From: Bradyrhizobium betae
Lineage (GTDB): Bacteria; Pseudomonadota; Alphaproteobacteria; Rhizobiales; Xanthobacteraceae
Length of the DNA stretch: 64,000 nt
NCBI RefSeq assembly: GCF_004123905.1
Contig: NZ_MZXW01000024.1
Span: 62,001 to 126,000, forward strand
Reading direction: 5' to 3'
In this document: positions 18,457 through 27,782 of the stretch, piece after piece
Numbering within the stretch: the first letter of the stretch is position 1
Layout of the letters: each line of letters starts with the position of its first letter
The notes under the pieces: generated by a model
The model's database searches: none
What the model was told of the DNA's origin: nothing
What the model saw: only the letters and a program-made list of their open reading frames with translations
Position numbers and translations under genes: made by a program

Positions 18457-19077
18457 ATGTCACGACGTCAAAGCTGGTTCGAAGGCTGGCGGCTGCTCGC
18501 CACCCTCACCCTGAGCCTGATCGCACTCAGCCTGTGGATTGCCGCGATGCGGCAGTTCGAGACCGAGGGCGTGCGGATGGTGATCCGCTTCACGGCGCGC
18601 AGCTCGCTGCTGCTGTTCTGCCTTGCCTTCAGCGCCGCGGCGCTGGCCCGGCTGTGGCCCAACGCCTGGACGCGCTGGCAGCGCCGTAACCGCCGCTATT
18701 TGGGCTTGAGCTTTGCCGCCTCCCACGCCATCCACGCCGTTGCGATCATCACGTTCGCCAACATGGATCCGGCCGGCTTTGCGGAGGCGACCTCGGCTGC
18801 CTCCTTCATCTTCGGCGGCATCGGCTATGCGATTATCATCGCCATGAGCGCGACCTCATTCGACCGCACCGCCGCGCTGCTCGGACCGCACGCCTGGCGC
18901 GCGCTGCATCTCACAGGCGGCTATTACCTCTGGTTTCAGTTCATGGTGTCGTTCGGCAAGCGCGTGCCCGCGGTGCCGCTTTATGCCGCCTTCCTCGTTC
19001 CGCTGCTCGCCGTGATGGCGCTGCGGCTGATCGCGATGGCGGCACATCCCCGCGGACGGACGGCCGAGGCGGGCTGA
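18457..19077 (+). CDS. Ferric-reductase-like (MsrQ-like) haem membrane protein
   Basis: This is a 206-residue inner-membrane protein with about six helices and a short tail. Conserved-looking haem-ligand histidines lie in RRYLGLSFAASHAIHAVAII (residues ~80-99) and GPHAWRALHLTGGYYLW (~145-162). These are the two segments that carry b-haem ligands in the ferric reductase-like / MsrQ-YedZ fold. No MsrP partner gene is adjacent, so it may serve another electron acceptor. The start at ATG 18457 has GGAGGAA at ideal spacing. It is probably controlled by the divergent TetR regulator. Confidence 0.75.
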   Translation: MSRRQSWFEGWRLLATLTLSLIALSLWIAAMRQFETEGVRMVIRFTARSSLLLFCLAFSAAALARLWPNAWTRWQRRNRRYLGLSFAASHAIHAVAIITFANMDPAGFAEATSAASFIFGGIGYAIIIAMSATSFDRTAALLGPHAWRALHLTGGYYLWFQFMVSFGKRVPAVPLYAAFLVPLLAVMALRLIAMAAHPRGRTAEAG

Positions 19078-19084
19078 ACGTCGA

Positions 19085-19186
19085 TCAGCCCTGCGGCAGC
19101 AGCCCGAGACGCTTGGCGATGATGCGGTCGACCACGCGCTTGGGATTTTTGCGCATGCGACGATCCGCAAGAAACCACGTCAGGCG
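19085..19186 (-). pseudogene. Possible remnant of a gene C-terminus
   Basis: On the minus strand an open stretch of 33 codons ends in a stop at 19085 and encodes a basic tail with RRMRKNPKRVVDRIIAKRLG, which reads like the end of a real protein. It is closed upstream by an in-frame stop at 19187-19189 and has no ribosome-binding site. I could not name the parent family. The rest of the gene-free stretch 19187-19553 has lower coding character; nothing else could be supported there. Confidence 0.25.
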
Positions 19187-19553
19187 TCAGCTCTTAAGAC
19201 GATTCGCCGCACGAAGTTCACGTCGCTGGCATCAACGCGAGATGAGAGGGCAGATGAAGAGCCGAATCCTTGACTCTGAACACGCTGAGCTTTTGGGGTT
19301 CGGTGAGAGGCGCGAAAGCCTCAGAAACGAGGCGATACCAAGAATGTGCTTTAAGCGTCAGTTCTTCGGGTTCAGACTCTGCTGCGCTGGCCGAAGAATT
19401 TGAATGAAGTGCCAAAGCTTCGAAAGGAGCAGGCCGAACCGCCTCACGCAAAATCTACACGTGGAAGTTTAATTTTTGGTTTGCCATCCAAACCGACCCG
19501 TCCATCACCGCGCCGAAAGCGCGATGACGGCTCATCCTGATCTCATCGCGCTC

Positions 19554-20663
19554 TTAATGCGCAGGAGTCTGGCTCGCCCGCTCGCGAAGCCGGTAGAACT
19601 GGAGCGCCGCCTTCGCGGTGCTCGGCTTCAGCCGCAGGAAGCTTGCAAAGCACGTATCCGACCGCTCGCGCGTGACGTCATCGGGACCGCCCTGAAATCT
19701 CAGCATCGCCTTGGTGGTTTCCCAGGACAGCCCGATGGCCCGGGCGAGGATGAGGAGCTGTTCAGGCTCGCCGTTGACCAGCGCACGCTCGATCACCCCG
19801 ATGGGCAGATCACACATCAGCGACAGCGCGACCGCGGTTCTGTCGAAGGACCGTTCCTCGACGAAGCCCAGCAAGCGCGCCTCGTCGAGCATTCCCCGTG
19901 AATGCATCGAGCGAACATCGGCCAACGCCTGGGCATGTTCGCCGGACCCCGCCCGCGCCGTCGTCTGAAGTTCGTCGGAGGCCTGCAAGACGGCGCCACG
20001 GATCTGCGCAGCCTGGCGAGGATCGGCCACCTCGAGCTTGCGCCTCACCAACTCGGACGCCTGGCCGAACAATTTCAGCAGGGTCTCGCGCGGGATATCG
20101 GGGCGAGACCAGATGCACATGGCAAGCGCGCCGTTGTCCCGTGCCCTCCTGACGAGCGTGGACATTCCCTGGGTCGAGAATCTTGCGCCGCGGTTGCCGG
20201 CGGTCCGCGCGGCAACCTCGTTGTTGCCACGTTCGAGCAGGACGTCGGTCACAGGCTCGCTCAACTGGCTGCGTCCGGCGATGGCCAGCAGGTGATCCTG
20301 GCTTTTGGTCCGCGCGTTCTCCGCCAAGGTCGCTTCGTCGAGACGCGATGAGTGCTCCAGAACAGGCGCGGCGACGTCGATGGCGTCGTCGAACGCCAGC
20401 AGGCGGATCGTCCTGCCGGGAGCATCAGGCAGCCTGGCCAGCCTGCTTCCGAAGGCGACGCGAGCGGAGAGCTCGATCGTCTCGACGAGCTTGCTCATGA
20501 CCTGGTCGAACAATTCGATCTGCTCGCCCGTGAATTTGCCCGAACCGAACACGAAGAGGTCGGTGACGTGTCGCAGGACTTCGGCGCGCTTGGACAGCTC
20601 CTTGCTCGCCAGAGCTCCTTCGAGCTGCTCGATCAGACTGTCCTGCATGCCCATTGCCTTCAT
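19554..20663 (-). CDS. DUF2336 domain protein (copy A)
   Basis: This 369-residue, mostly helical cytoplasmic protein shows the DUF2336 pattern of repeated helical units. The blocks AEVLRHVTDLFVFGSGKFT, VLEHSSRLDEATLAENARTKSQDHLLAIAGR and CDLPIGVIERALV match the second window member (62648-63772) block for block. The family has no established biochemical role; it is common in Rhizobiales, often near signalling genes. The gene starts 24 bases after the stop of the GGDEF-EAL gene on the same strand, so they form an operon. Several in-frame ATGs exist at the start (20663, 20654, 20648); 20648 has AAGG at better spacing. Confidence 0.85.
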   Translation of the reverse strand: MKAMGMQDSLIEQLEGALASKELSKRAEVLRHVTDLFVFGSGKFTGEQIELFDQVMSKLVETIELSARVAFGSRLARLPDAPGRTIRLLAFDDAIDVAAPVLEHSSRLDEATLAENARTKSQDHLLAIAGRSQLSEPVTDVLLERGNNEVAARTAGNRGARFSTQGMSTLVRRARDNGALAMCIWSRPDIPRETLLKLFGQASELVRRKLEVADPRQAAQIRGAVLQASDELQTTARAGSGEHAQALADVRSMHSRGMLDEARLLGFVEERSFDRTAVALSLMCDLPIGVIERALVNGEPEQLLILARAIGLSWETTKAMLRFQGGPDDVTRERSDTCFASFLRLKPSTAKAALQFYRLRERASQTPAH

Positions 20664-20687
20664 CCCGAATGCTTCAAGGCGGCCTGC

Positions 20688-23600
20688 TCAGGCGACATGC
20701 TGCGCCGCTGAAATCGTCATGTCGAAATCGACGTCGGAACAGGGCACGGGACGCCCGAACAGATAGCCCTGAGCGAAATCCACGCCCGTCGCGCGCAGAC
20801 TTTCGAACTGCTCCCGGCTTTCGACCCCCTTCGCGACCGTTGCGATATCGAGACCATTGGCGAGGGCGATCGCCGACGCGACCGCCGCCGCGCAATCCCT
20901 TCGGGTCGTGCATCCCTGCACGATCGACCGATCGATCTTGATCTTGTCGAACGGGAACCCCTGAAGAAAGCTGGCCGCCGAATACCCCATGCCGCAATCG
21001 TCAAGCACGATCGAGACGCCGAGATTCTTCAGCTGCCGCATCGCGAGCAGCTGGGCCGCCGGATTCCCGTCGAGCACCGCGCCCGAGGGAACCTCCAGCT
21101 CAAGCCGCTCAGGCGACAGGCCGGTCTCGACCAAGGCGCACAGCACCACATCGAAAAAGTTACCCTTGTGCAACTGAGCGGCGCTGACGTTGACAGCGAT
21201 CCTGACATGCGCGGGCCAGGCGGCAGCGTCCAGGCACGCCTGACGCAGAATCCATTCTCCAAGAGGCAGCAGCAGCCCCGCCGACTCGGCCGTTCCCATG
21301 AACTGTTCGGGCGCCAGCACGCCCTTTGACGGATGATGCCAACGCACGAAGGCTTCCACCCCGCTTATCGCGCGGGTCCGTGCATCGATCACCGGTTGAT
21401 AGTGCAACTCGAATTCGTCGCGAGCCATCGCTTCCCGCAGCTCGACTTCCATCGACTTCTTCGTGTCAGCGGATTCGGTCATGTCGCTCTGGAAGATACG
21501 GTAGTCGTTCCGGCCGGCCGACTTTGTGGCGTAGAGCGCGATGTCGGCCTTCTTGAGCAAGGCTTCGGCATCTGAGCCATGCTCCGGCGCGAGGGCAATT
21601 CCGATGCTGGTCCCGACGCTGACCCGATTGCCACCGAGATCGAAGGGTTGCTCGATCAGGTCGATGATCCTCAGCGCCAGGCCAATCGCGCCTTCGCTTT
21701 GATTCTTCTCGTTCTCCTGGATGATCGCAAATTCGTCCCCGCCAAGGCGCGCCAGCACGTCGGTATCCCGAAGCGACGACTGCAATCGCCGCGCCACTTC
21801 GACCAGCAGCTGGTCGCCCGCGGCGTGACCGAGCGTATCGTTGACGGCCTTGAACCTGTCGAGGTCGAGCATCAGGACGGTGAATGTCGAGCCGTGCCGC
21901 TCGAGCCGCCTCGCCGCCTCGTCGAGCTTCTCGGAGAACACGGCGCGGTTCGCCAGACCCGTGAGCAGGTCGTGCTGCGCCAGGAACGCGATCCGCTTCT
22001 CGTTTCTCGCACGGTCCGTGATGTCCTCGTGGGTCGTGAGCCAGCCGCCGCCGGGCATCATGTGCCGCGCGATCGCGACCACCCGCCCGTCCGCAAGTTC
22101 ACGGATTTCGCTCAGTTGCTTCACGTTCTGCTTGCGATAGACATCCGGTGCGACGTCGGCGAAATGGGTGCCCTGCTCGCGGCGATAGTCGAGGATCTGT
22201 GCCAGCGAGGTACCTGGTGTTATCTGATCGCTGCCGAGGTGATAGATCTCCCCGTAGCGTGCGTTCGAGACCACGATCCTTTGATCCGCGTCGAACAGGC
22301 AAAGCCCCTGGGACATGTTGTTGAGGGCGGCATCGAAGCGAAGGTTGATGGCCTCCAGTTCAGCGGCTTTCTCGGCGAGCATTTGCTCGCCGCGCCTCTG
22401 CTCGGTGACGTCTTCATGCGTCGCGACCCAGCCGCCGTCCGGCAGCGGCTTGCGCTGGATCAGGATCTGGCGGCTGTTTTTCAGTTGATAGTCCTGCTGG
22501 CGCTGGTTTGGCATCCTCTGGAGATGCTGATTGACCGTCAGGTTCTGGTCAGCTTCGCCGCGATCGGCATAGTGCTGCAATATCCGTTGCAGTGGCGTAC
22601 CGGGCCTGACGAGTTCGTCCGGCAGATCATACATCTGCTGATATCGGCTGTTCGATATCACGAGATTCTTGTCCACATCGAACAGGCACAGGCCCTGCGA
22701 CATGTTGCTGATGGCGACGTCGAAGCGCGTGTTGATGAGCTTCAGCTCGGCGGCATGTTCGGCCAGCAGCGTCTCGTCGCGCCGCTTCTCCGTGATATCC
22801 TGATGGGTCGCGACCCAGCCGCCGTTCTGCATCGGCGTGCGCAGGATCGCGATGATGCGACCATCGGCGAGCGTGACGATCCGCTGCGCCCGTCGCTTTG
22901 CACCCTCCAGGAATTCCTCGAGATCCAGATCGCCTTCCGCCGTGTTGTAGCCGCGGACGATGTCGCGGAGCGGGGTGCCCCGCTTCACCTGCGCCTCCGT
23001 GAGCTCATAGATCTCGCGGTAACGGCTGTTGGCAATCAGGAGCTTCTCGTCCGCATCGAACATGCTGAGCCCATGGGGCATGTTGCTCAACGCGGCGTCG
23101 AAACGCGCATTCGTCTCGGCAAGAGTGGAGGTCTGCCGCCGCAGCAGCCAAGTGCCAACCAGGATAATGACGACGATCGCGGCCGCCAGCGGGCCGAAGA
23201 GATAGAGATGCCGGTACCATGGCTGCAACACGTGGCTGCGGGTGTAGGTCACGACCATGACGAGCGGCAGACCACTGACCGCCTTGTAACCGGCGACGCG
23301 GGCGATGCCATCAATTGGACTCGTCAGCTCATAGGAGCCCGCTTCGGCCAGCGGCAGATACCGGGTGAACAGCGGGCCGCCGGCAACCGACTTGCCGAGG
23401 ATGTCCTTCTCCTCCGGTACCCGCGCCAGAACTCGCCCATTGCGGTGGAGCAGAACGACGGAGCCGTCACCGCCGAGATCGAGCGTGCGATAGATTTTCA
23501 AAAGGTACGATTGGTCCAGCGGTGCGGTCACGATCCCCGCAAAGCTTCCGTCGGGATTGCTGAGCCGGCGCGAGGCCGCGCTGAACCATTTGCCGTTGAC

Positions 23601-24107
23601 GGCAGAACGATAGGGAGGAGCAACAAACAGGCCGCTGGCAACGTTGTCGCGGTGAGCGATAAAGTGCGACATCTCGGAAATGTTGCTGCGCGCGGGCGTA
23701 TGATCGTAGGAATGCGCGACGACCTCTCCCGAAGCGTCGGTCCAGCCAACCGCGACGAGAATGGAAGAGCGCCTGGCGAGTTGACGCAACGCGGCGTTGG
23801 CCGCGCCCGGACTGGCATATTTTCCGGATAGACTTTCCTTGCGGATCGCCTCGGCCTCCAGCAGCACGCGATCGATGTCTTCAAACGTCACCGCGGCGTG
23901 CTCGGCCAGAATGGCAGCGAGGTTGGCCGCGTCGGTTTGTGCCGATGCGAGGGCTTCCCGATAGCGGGTGACGAAATCAACGAGCGGCAACGCAACGATG
24001 ACTGCCGAAAACAGCAGACCCAGGATCGTCACGGACGATCCCGGCGACCGAGCCAATTTTCGCCAAGCTTCGAGCATTGCACATTTTCGTTGGAGCGGAC
24101 GGCTCAC
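20688..24107 (-). CDS. Membrane Cache-PAS-PAS-PAS-GGDEF-EAL cyclic-di-GMP signalling protein
   Basis: This is a 1139-residue protein. Order: TM1 (~24-46), a periplasmic dCache-like sensor (~50-295), TM2 (~301-323), three tandem PAS units (~333-445, 459-580, 586-700), GGDEF (~705-870) and EAL (~880-1130). The cyclase site is intact (GGDEF at 789-793) and the inhibitory RxxD site is present (RDTD at 780-783). The EAL domain departs from consensus: EAF at 918-920, LELEVPSG where ELTE is expected, DDCGMG for DDFGTG, and AKGVE for AEGVE; the DD pair and IKID are kept. It probably makes cyclic-di-GMP while the EAL half binds or regulates. GTG 24107 has GGAG upstream; ATG 24077 is an alternative. 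Confidence 0.93.
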   Translation of the reverse strand: MSRPLQRKCAMLEAWRKLARSPGSSVTILGLLFSAVIVALPLVDFVTRYREALASAQTDAANLAAILAEHAAVTFEDIDRVLLEAEAIRKESLSGKYASPGAANAALRQLARRSSILVAVGWTDASGEVVAHSYDHTPARSNISEMSHFIAHRDNVASGLFVAPPYRSAVNGKWFSAASRRLSNPDGSFAGIVTAPLDQSYLLKIYRTLDLGGDGSVVLLHRNGRVLARVPEEKDILGKSVAGGPLFTRYLPLAEAGSYELTSPIDGIARVAGYKAVSGLPLVMVVTYTRSHVLQPWYRHLYLFGPLAAAIVVIILVGTWLLRRQTSTLAETNARFDAALSNMPHGLSMFDADEKLLIANSRYREIYELTEAQVKRGTPLRDIVRGYNTAEGDLDLEEFLEGAKRRAQRIVTLADGRIIAILRTPMQNGGWVATHQDITEKRRDETLLAEHAAELKLINTRFDVAISNMSQGLCLFDVDKNLVISNSRYQQMYDLPDELVRPGTPLQRILQHYADRGEADQNLTVNQHLQRMPNQRQQDYQLKNSRQILIQRKPLPDGGWVATHEDVTEQRRGEQMLAEKAAELEAINLRFDAALNNMSQGLCLFDADQRIVVSNARYGEIYHLGSDQITPGTSLAQILDYRREQGTHFADVAPDVYRKQNVKQLSEIRELADGRVVAIARHMMPGGGWLTTHEDITDRARNEKRIAFLAQHDLLTGLANRAVFSEKLDEAARRLERHGSTFTVLMLDLDRFKAVNDTLGHAAGDQLLVEVARRLQSSLRDTDVLARLGGDEFAIIQENEKNQSEGAIGLALRIIDLIEQPFDLGGNRVSVGTSIGIALAPEHGSDAEALLKKADIALYATKSAGRNDYRIFQSDMTESADTKKSMEVELREAMARDEFELHYQPVIDARTRAISGVEAFVRWHHPSKGVLAPEQFMGTAESAGLLLPLGEWILRQACLDAAAWPAHVRIAVNVSAAQLHKGNFFDVVLCALVETGLSPERLELEVPSGAVLDGNPAAQLLAMRQLKNLGVSIVLDDCGMGYSAASFLQGFPFDKIKIDRSIVQGCTTRRDCAAAVASAIALANGLDIATVAKGVESREQFESLRATGVDFAQGYLFGRPVPCSDVDFDMTISAAQHVA

Positions 24108-24259
24108 CGTCGCTCCGCAATGCTAAGATTCCGTTGATCGCCCGCTTCCGACCAATCACCGTAGATACGCGGGTTTTATGCAATAGAGCCGCGAATTGGC
24201 GGCATTTAAATACCGACCTGCAGGCCAGCAATATCCTTCGCACCAGGGGTCTAACGAAC

Positions 24260-24287
24260 GAGGCGCACCGCAGCCGCGGTGCGCCTC
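24260..24287 (-). terminator. Perfect 12-bp hairpin downstream of ilvC
   Basis: GAGGCGCACCGC (24260-24271) and GCGGTGCGCCTC (24276-24287) pair perfectly around a 4-base loop. It lies 113 bases after the ilvC stop in the direction of transcription and before the next gene. There is no clear U-run, so it may act as a transcript-end stabiliser rather than a classical intrinsic terminator. The rest of 24108-24399 holds no recognisable gene. Confidence 0.5.
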
Positions 24288-24399
24288 AAAGTAGGACCGG
24301 TTCGCGGCGAGCGACCGGCACGGCCCCCGGATCCGCAACGCATCGTCAAAGACGCGCGTGGAGGCCGCCGGATGCTGCGCTGCGTTCGGGACGCAAAGC

Positions 24400-25419
24400 T
24401 TAGTTCTTCGACTTGTCGACCAGCGCGCCCTTCTTGATCCAGGGCATCATGTCGCGCAGCTTGGCGCCGACTTCCTCGATCGGGTGCTGGGCGAGCTTGG
24501 CGCGGGTCGCCTTGAACGAGGTCTGGTTGACCTTGTTCTCGAGCATCCAGTCGCGGGCGAACTTGCCGCCCTGGATGTCGGCGAGAACGCGCTTCATCTC
24601 GGCCTTGGTCTCGGCGGTGACGATGCGCGGGCCGGTGACGTACTCGCCGTATTCGGCGGTGTTGGAGATCGAGTAGTTCATGTTCGCGATGCCGCCTTCA
24701 TAGATCAGGTCGACGATCAGCTTCACTTCGTGCAGGCACTCGAAATAGGCCATCTCCGGCGCGTAGCCGGCTTCGACCAGGGTCTCGTAGCCGCCCTTGA
24801 TCAGCTCGACCAGACCGCCGCAGAGCACGACCTGCTCGCCGAACAGGTCGGTCTCGCACTCTTCCTTGAAGGTGGTCTCGATGATGCCGGCGCGGCCGCC
24901 GCCGACGGCCGAAGCGTAGGACAGGCCGAGGTCATGGGCGTTGCCCGAGACGTCCTTGGCGATCGCGATCAGGCAGGGCACGCCGCCGCCGCGCTGGTAT
25001 TCGGAGCGCACCGTGTGGCCGGGGCCCTTCGGCGCGATCATGAGAACGTCGAGGTCGGCGCGCGGGTCGAGCAGGTTGAAGTGAACGTTGAGGCCGTGCG
25101 CGAACACCAGGGCGGCGCCCTTCTTCATGTTGTCGTGCAGGTGCTCGCGATAGATATCGCCCTGGAGTTCGTCCGGGGTCAGCATCATGACGAGGTCGGC
25201 CCATTTGGCGGCTTCGGCGACTTCCATCACCTTGAAGCCGGCAGCTTCCGCCTTCTTGACCGAGCCCGAGTCCTTGCGCAGCGCAATGGCCACGTCCTTG
25301 ACGCCGGAGTCCTTGAGGTTGAGCGCATGGGCGTGGCCCTGGCTGCCATAGCCGACGATGGCGACCTTCTTGCCCTTGATCAGGTTCAGGTCGGCGTCGC
25401 GATCGTAATAAACACGCAT
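24400..25419 (-). CDS. ilvC: Ketol-acid reductoisomerase
   Basis: This 339-residue enzyme converts acetolactate or acetohydroxybutyrate to the dihydroxy acid in valine, leucine and isoleucine synthesis, using NADPH. The N-terminal Rossmann motif GYGSQGHAHALNLKDSG and the class I reductoisomerase core with KGPGHTVRSEY and metal-binding DLFGEQVVLCGG are present. The length is the class I norm. The start was placed at ATG 25419 (MRVYYD, conserved family N-terminus); GAGGA lies 8 bases upstream, whereas ATG 25425 would be too close to it. It is separated from ilvI/ilvH by four genes, so it probably has its own promoter. Confidence 0.97.
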   Translation of the reverse strand: MRVYYDRDADLNLIKGKKVAIVGYGSQGHAHALNLKDSGVKDVAIALRKDSGSVKKAEAAGFKVMEVAEAAKWADLVMMLTPDELQGDIYREHLHDNMKKGAALVFAHGLNVHFNLLDPRADLDVLMIAPKGPGHTVRSEYQRGGGVPCLIAIAKDVSGNAHDLGLSYASAVGGGRAGIIETTFKEECETDLFGEQVVLCGGLVELIKGGYETLVEAGYAPEMAYFECLHEVKLIVDLIYEGGIANMNYSISNTAEYGEYVTGPRIVTAETKAEMKRVLADIQGGKFARDWMLENKVNQTSFKATRAKLAQHPIEEVGAKLRDMMPWIKKGALVDKSKN

Positions 25420-25552
25420 GGTCATTTCCTCGTTGAGGGCCGAAAATCGGCCGATGGTCAGTGTCCGAAGGGTGAATTTTGCGGATTTCGGGGGCTGTCT
25501 AGAGCATTTTCAGCCCTTAGGGAAACCCGTTTCTGCATGGAAATCCGCGACA

Positions 25553-26155
25553 TCATGCATCGATGAAAACGGGGTAGAGGGAGGCGAGCAGCAGCAGCGC
25601 CATCAGGATATTGAAGGCGCGGACCAGACGCTCGGAGGTCAGCACCGGCCGCAAGGCAGTGCCGAACAGGGCCCACACCACGGTGGAGACCGTGCCCACC
25701 AAAAGGGTGATCACGGTCTGGATCGCGATATTGACCGGGAATTGGGCAATGGCCGCATAGGCGGTGATGGTGCCGATCACGATCACCCAGCCCTTGGCAT
25801 TGATCCACTGGAACATGGCCGCGCCCCAGAAGGTCATCGGGCCGCGGCCACTATCGCCGCCCGGCGTGGTCGGACCGGACGTGGCGATCACTGCGGCGAG
25901 GTAGATCAGGTAGGCGGCACCGGCATACTTCAAGATGGTCTGGAGGATCGGATAGGCCAGGAACACGGTCCCGAGCCCGAGGCCGACCGCGCCGACCATG
26001 AAGGCAAAGCCGATCACGATGCCGGCGATGTGGGGGATGGTGCGCCGGAAGCCATACGTCAGGCCGGAGGCCAGCAACATGATGTTGTTCGGCCCGGGGG
26101 TGAAGTACATCACCACCATGAAGGCGAGGAAGGCATAGAAGAGCGAATAGGCCAT
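25553..26155 (-). CDS. LysE family translocator
   Basis: This 200-residue membrane protein has about six helices and the LysE/RhtB signature TPGPNNIMLLASGLTYGFR near residues 19-37. The family exports amino acids or related metabolites. The start is ATG 26155; GAGGTG just upstream overlaps an alternative GTG start. Seven bases separate it from the EamA gene upstream, so both exporters are co-transcribed. A substrate among branched-chain amino acids is an attractive guess from context but is not shown by sequence. Confidence 0.9.
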   Translation of the reverse strand: MAYSLFYAFLAFMVVMYFTPGPNNIMLLASGLTYGFRRTIPHIAGIVIGFAFMVGAVGLGLGTVFLAYPILQTILKYAGAAYLIYLAAVIATSGPTTPGGDSGRGPMTFWGAAMFQWINAKGWVIVIGTITAYAAIAQFPVNIAIQTVITLLVGTVSTVVWALFGTALRPVLTSERLVRAFNILMALLLLASLYPVFIDA

Positions 26156-26162
26156 ATTCACC

Positions 26163-27038
26163 TCACGCAGTCTTCGGCTGGATTTGCGGGCGCTTCGCCA
26201 GCACCATCACCGCGATGCCGCCGATTACGGTCAGCATGCCGGCAAGGCGCAGCGGCCCGAAGCGTTCGCCGAACACGATGCTGGACGCAGCCGAGCCGAC
26301 GAACGGCACCAGCAGCGCGAACGGCACAACTTGCGCTGCGGGATAATCGCGCAGCAGCCGGCCCCATAGCCAATAGGCGATGCTGGTGGAGACGGCGCCA
26401 AGCGCCAGCATGCAGAAAGCTGACGTCAACGAAATGTGGCTCAACGACGTCCACGTCGGCGCGGGACCATTGGTGATCAGCGCCAGCACGAACAGCGGCA
26501 CGGCCGAGGCGAGGCACAGCCACGCGAACAGATCGAACATCGGCACGCCGCGGGCGCCGCGCAGCAGCAGATTGCCGACGGCGAAGCTGACCGGCGAGAC
26601 CATCAGCACCGCGAACGCAGCAAGGCTGAAATCATAGCCGACCGTGCCGCAGATCATCAGAAGGCCAATTGCGGCGATGGCAACGCCGAGCGTCTGTACC
26701 GGCGTCGGCCGCTCGCCGAATGCGAGCGCGGCGAAACCGATCGTGAACAGCGCCTGGCTTTGCACGACGACACTGGTGAGCCCGACCGGCACGCCATGGG
26801 CGATGCCATAGGCCTGGCTCAGGAACTGGCCGAGGAACAGCGTAAAACTGATCGCGACCAAGAGCGACCAGGCAACTTTGGGCTTGGGAATGAACAAGCA
26901 CGGCACCGCGGCAATGGAAAAGCGCATCGCCGTCATCAACTCCGGCGAAAGCTCGTCGAGCGCGATCCGGCTCGCCACGAAGGCAAGCCCCCAGATGATC
27001 GCCACCACGAGGGCGATGAGGATGTCGGCCGGCTTCAT
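26163..27038 (-). CDS. EamA/DMT family transporter
   Basis: This 291-residue protein has ten hydrophobic helices arranged as two EamA repeats of about 135 residues. The N-terminal repeat starts ILIALVVAIIWGLAFVASR and the second begins near FAVLMVSPVSFAVGNLL. It belongs to the drug/metabolite transporter superfamily (YdcZ/RhaT-like exporters). It is co-oriented with and 7 bases from the LysE-type gene. The substrate is unknown. Confidence 0.9.
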   Translation of the reverse strand: MKPADILIALVVAIIWGLAFVASRIALDELSPELMTAMRFSIAAVPCLFIPKPKVAWSLLVAISFTLFLGQFLSQAYGIAHGVPVGLTSVVVQSQALFTIGFAALAFGERPTPVQTLGVAIAAIGLLMICGTVGYDFSLAAFAVLMVSPVSFAVGNLLLRGARGVPMFDLFAWLCLASAVPLFVLALITNGPAPTWTSLSHISLTSAFCMLALGAVSTSIAYWLWGRLLRDYPAAQVVPFALLVPFVGSAASSIVFGERFGPLRLAGMLTVIGGIAVMVLAKRPQIQPKTA

Positions 27039-27083
27039 TGTTGTTCTCGGCTCTGCCTTATCGTGCAGCCCTGTTGTTCTGGT

Positions 27084-27779
27084 CTAGCCTTGCTCGCCGG
27101 CTTTCGGTTTCCGCAGCAAATAAGTGCCGTGCATCGGGGCGTGGTAGTCGGCCGAGACCAGCGTGAAGCCGACGTCGGTCAGCATCCGCTCCATCACCCA
27201 GCCGAAGGTGGAATATTCATCGCGCATGTGCGTGACGACGCTCTCGCGCGAAAAATCGTGGTTCTTGATCTGGCAATCGGCCCATTGCTCGACGTCGCGC
27301 TCGATCGCGTCAGGCATCGAGGCGTAGACAATGTCGCGCAGATAGAAGGTCGCGCCCGGCTTGAGCGCGCGAAAAATCCGCGACATCGCAACCGCCTTCC
27401 AGAAATCCGGCAAATGATGCAGCGTGAACTCGCTGACGATGAGATCATAGGATTCCGCCTGGTAGGCGAAGCTGAGCAGGCCGGCCGACTGCGTCGCGAC
27501 CTTGGCCTTGCGGTCCCGCGCGTAAATCTCGGCGAGCGCCAGCATGGCGGGCGAGATGTCGATGGCATCGACCTGCGCGCCCATCAGCGACGCTTCGGTC
27601 GCGAGCACACCGTTGCCGCAGCCGATATCGGCAATCCGCCAGCCCCGCTGTACGCCCAGCATTTTCAGCGCGGCGCGCGCGCGCAGATCGGCATCGTCGT
27701 GGGCGTCATAGATCGACGCCACCGTGGGGCCGATGCCCATCCGGTTCCGCTCGTTATAGTACCAGTCGCGCGCCAGCAT
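27084..27779 (-). CDS. Class I SAM-dependent methyltransferase
   Basis: This 231-residue protein has motif I IADIGCGNGVLATEA (SAM binding), acidic motif II QVDAIDISPAML and post-motif LIVSEFTLHHLPDF. The acceptor is not predictable. It starts 3 bases after the ilvH stop on the same strand, so it is in the ilv transcription unit. The leader MLARDWYYNERNRMGIGPTVASIYDAHD and the C-terminal HGTYLLRK match no acceptor family I can name. Confidence 0.85.
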   Translation of the reverse strand: MLARDWYYNERNRMGIGPTVASIYDAHDDADLRARAALKMLGVQRGWRIADIGCGNGVLATEASLMGAQVDAIDISPAMLALAEIYARDRKAKVATQSAGLLSFAYQAESYDLIVSEFTLHHLPDFWKAVAMSRIFRALKPGATFYLRDIVYASMPDAIERDVEQWADCQIKNHDFSRESVVTHMRDEYSTFGWVMERMLTDVGFTLVSADYHAPMHGTYLLRKPKAGEQG

Positions 27780-27782
27780 GGT

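Noticed and set aside
19218..19451. Leftward 77-codon open frame in the gap before DUF2336 copy A
   Set aside because: Composition is not obviously shadow-like and there is no gene opposite, but no ribosome-binding site, neighbour link or family was found; kept out of the feature list.
21579..23831. Rightward 750-codon open frame opposite the GGDEF-EAL gene
   Set aside because: It is antisense to a gene with clear domains and has the His/Arg/Asp-rich composition usual for reverse-frame shadows in GC-rich DNA.
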